DNA from: Taeniopygia guttata
Lineage: Eukaryota > Chordata > Aves > Passeriformes > Estrildidae
Direction of reading: 5' to 3'
DNA: 64,000 nucleotides
Assembly: GCF_048771995.1 (NCBI RefSeq)
Contig: NC_133028.1
Span: forward strand, 1,146,001 to 1,210,000
The notes below the pieces were generated by a model. It ran no database searches. It worked only from the letters and a program-made list of their open reading frames with translations, and was not told the DNA's origin. How positions within the stretch are numbered: position 1 is the stretch's first letter; each line of letters opens with the position of its first letter. The position numbers were made by a program, and so were the translations under genes. Positions 63,255 to 64,000 of the stretch are shown here, in pieces.

Positions 63255-63960
63255 GGGGTCTGTGAAGGTCAGCCCAGGAGGACACTTGGATTGGGAATGG
63301 TGTCCAACAGCATTTGGGAAGGGATTGTCCCTCTGTACCAGGCACTGCTGAGGCCACACCTGGAGGGTTGTGTCCGGTTCTGGGCCACTCAGTGCAGGAC
63401 ATGGAGGGGCTGGAGCTTGTCCAGGGCAGGGAACGGAGCTGGGAAGGGGCTGGAGAGTTCCTGAGGGAGCTGGGAAGGGGCTGGAGAGTTCCTGAGGGAG
63501 CTGGGAAGGGGCTGGAGAGTTCCTGAGGGAGCTGGGAAGGGGCTGGAGAGTTCCTGAGGGAGCTGGGAAGGGGCTGGAGAGTTCCTGAGGGAGCTGAGGG
63601 GGCTCAGCCTGGAGCAAAGGAGGCTCAGGGGGACCTTGTGGCTCTGCACAGCTCCTGCCAGGAGGGGACAGCTGCGGGGATTTGGGATCTGTTCCCAGGG
63701 AACAGGGACAGGAAGGGAGGGAATGGCCCCAGGGGAGCCTCAGGGTGGACATCAGCAAGAATTTCCCCATGCAAAGGCTGCTCAGGCCTTGGAAGTGCCC
63801 AGGGAACTTTGGAGTCCCCATCCCTGGAGGTGTCCAAGGAATTCCTGGATGGGGCACAGCTTGGACTTGATGATTCTAGTGGGATTTTCCAATCTCAGTG
63901 ATTCTGTGCATTTTGAGGTTGGAATAGATAATCCTCTTCCAACCCAAATTATTCCAAGAA
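63255..63960 (+). mobile_element. CR1 LINE with end of ORF2 and 3' UTR
   Basis: The longest CR1 here. It includes the C-terminal ORF2 region (CACACCTGGAGGGTTGTGTC, CTGGGCCACTCAGTGCAGG), CCTGGAGCAAAGGAGGCTCAGG, the AATGGCCCCAGGGGAGCCTC block, GGAGGTGTCCAAGGAATTCC and GATGATTCTAGTGGG with an ATTCTGTG end. A tandem repeat (63430-63590) expanded inside it. A second CR1 3' end follows at 63915. Confidence 0.87.
63430..63590 (+). repeat. 36-bp tandem repeat inside a CR1 copy, ~4.5 units
   Basis: Unit GGCTGGAGAGTTCCTGAGGG followed by AGCTGGGAAGG; the units are almost identical, so the expansion is recent relative to the host CR1. Confidence 0.92.
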
Positions 63961-64000
63961 AACCTGGAAAAAATAGGGGAGGTAGAGATGGAAACCTTTC

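Overview
The window is vertebrate nuclear DNA, almost certainly avian and probably from a songbird. The evidence is fragments of CR1 LINEs in both orientations, LTR remnants of a type I associate with passerines, very GC-rich minisatellite-laden DNA as on small bird chromosomes, and an intron-exon gene whose protein is close to vertebrate CYP26B1. The species call is inference from memory; no search was run.

There are two host genes, both on the + strand. (1) The last coding exon of EXOC6B (exocyst subunit Sec15B) lies at 2264-2390, followed by a long probable 3' UTR ending near 4.6 or 6.2 kb. (2) All six coding exons of CYP26B1, the retinoic-acid hydroxylase, lie at 36353-36556, 38338-38562, 50014-50289, 51303-51458, 52535-52816 and 54152-54544. 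All junctions are phase 0, the protein is 511 aa, and every P450 signature is present. The 3' UTR runs to about 57.6 kb. As I recall it, the gene order EXOC6B then CYP26B1 on one strand matches human 2p13.

Layout: 390-2263, a tandem array inside the last EXOC6B intron in which every 217-bp unit carries a copy of the terminal exon's 3' splice site and first ~20 codons; 2.4-6.2 kb, EXOC6B 3' UTR; 6.2-34.9 kb, intergenic DNA with CR1 pieces, a passerine-type LTR fragment, at least ten minisatellites (20-, 30-, 31-, ~145-bp and others), a 600-bp homopurine tract and several non-repetitive blocks dense in homeodomain, POU, TCF and SOX-like motifs; 30.2-34.9 kb, almost continuous G-rich tandem arrays; 34.9-36.35 kb, CYP26B1 promoter and 5' leader, where the + strand flips from purine-rich to pyrimidine-rich; 36.35-57.7 kb, CYP26B1; 57.7-64 kb, CR1-derived tandem repeats, a probable LTR on the - strand, a homeobox-site cluster at 59.7 kb and a long CR1 copy at the right edge.

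How the parts work together: CYP26B1 clears retinoic acid in embryonic tissues and needs tight spatial control. The candidate noncoding blocks around it, including one with a DR2-type retinoid half-site pair in intron 1, are plausible control elements. EXOC6B has no functional link to retinoid metabolism; it is the conserved neighbour. The most unusual structure is the EXOC6B pseudo-exon array.
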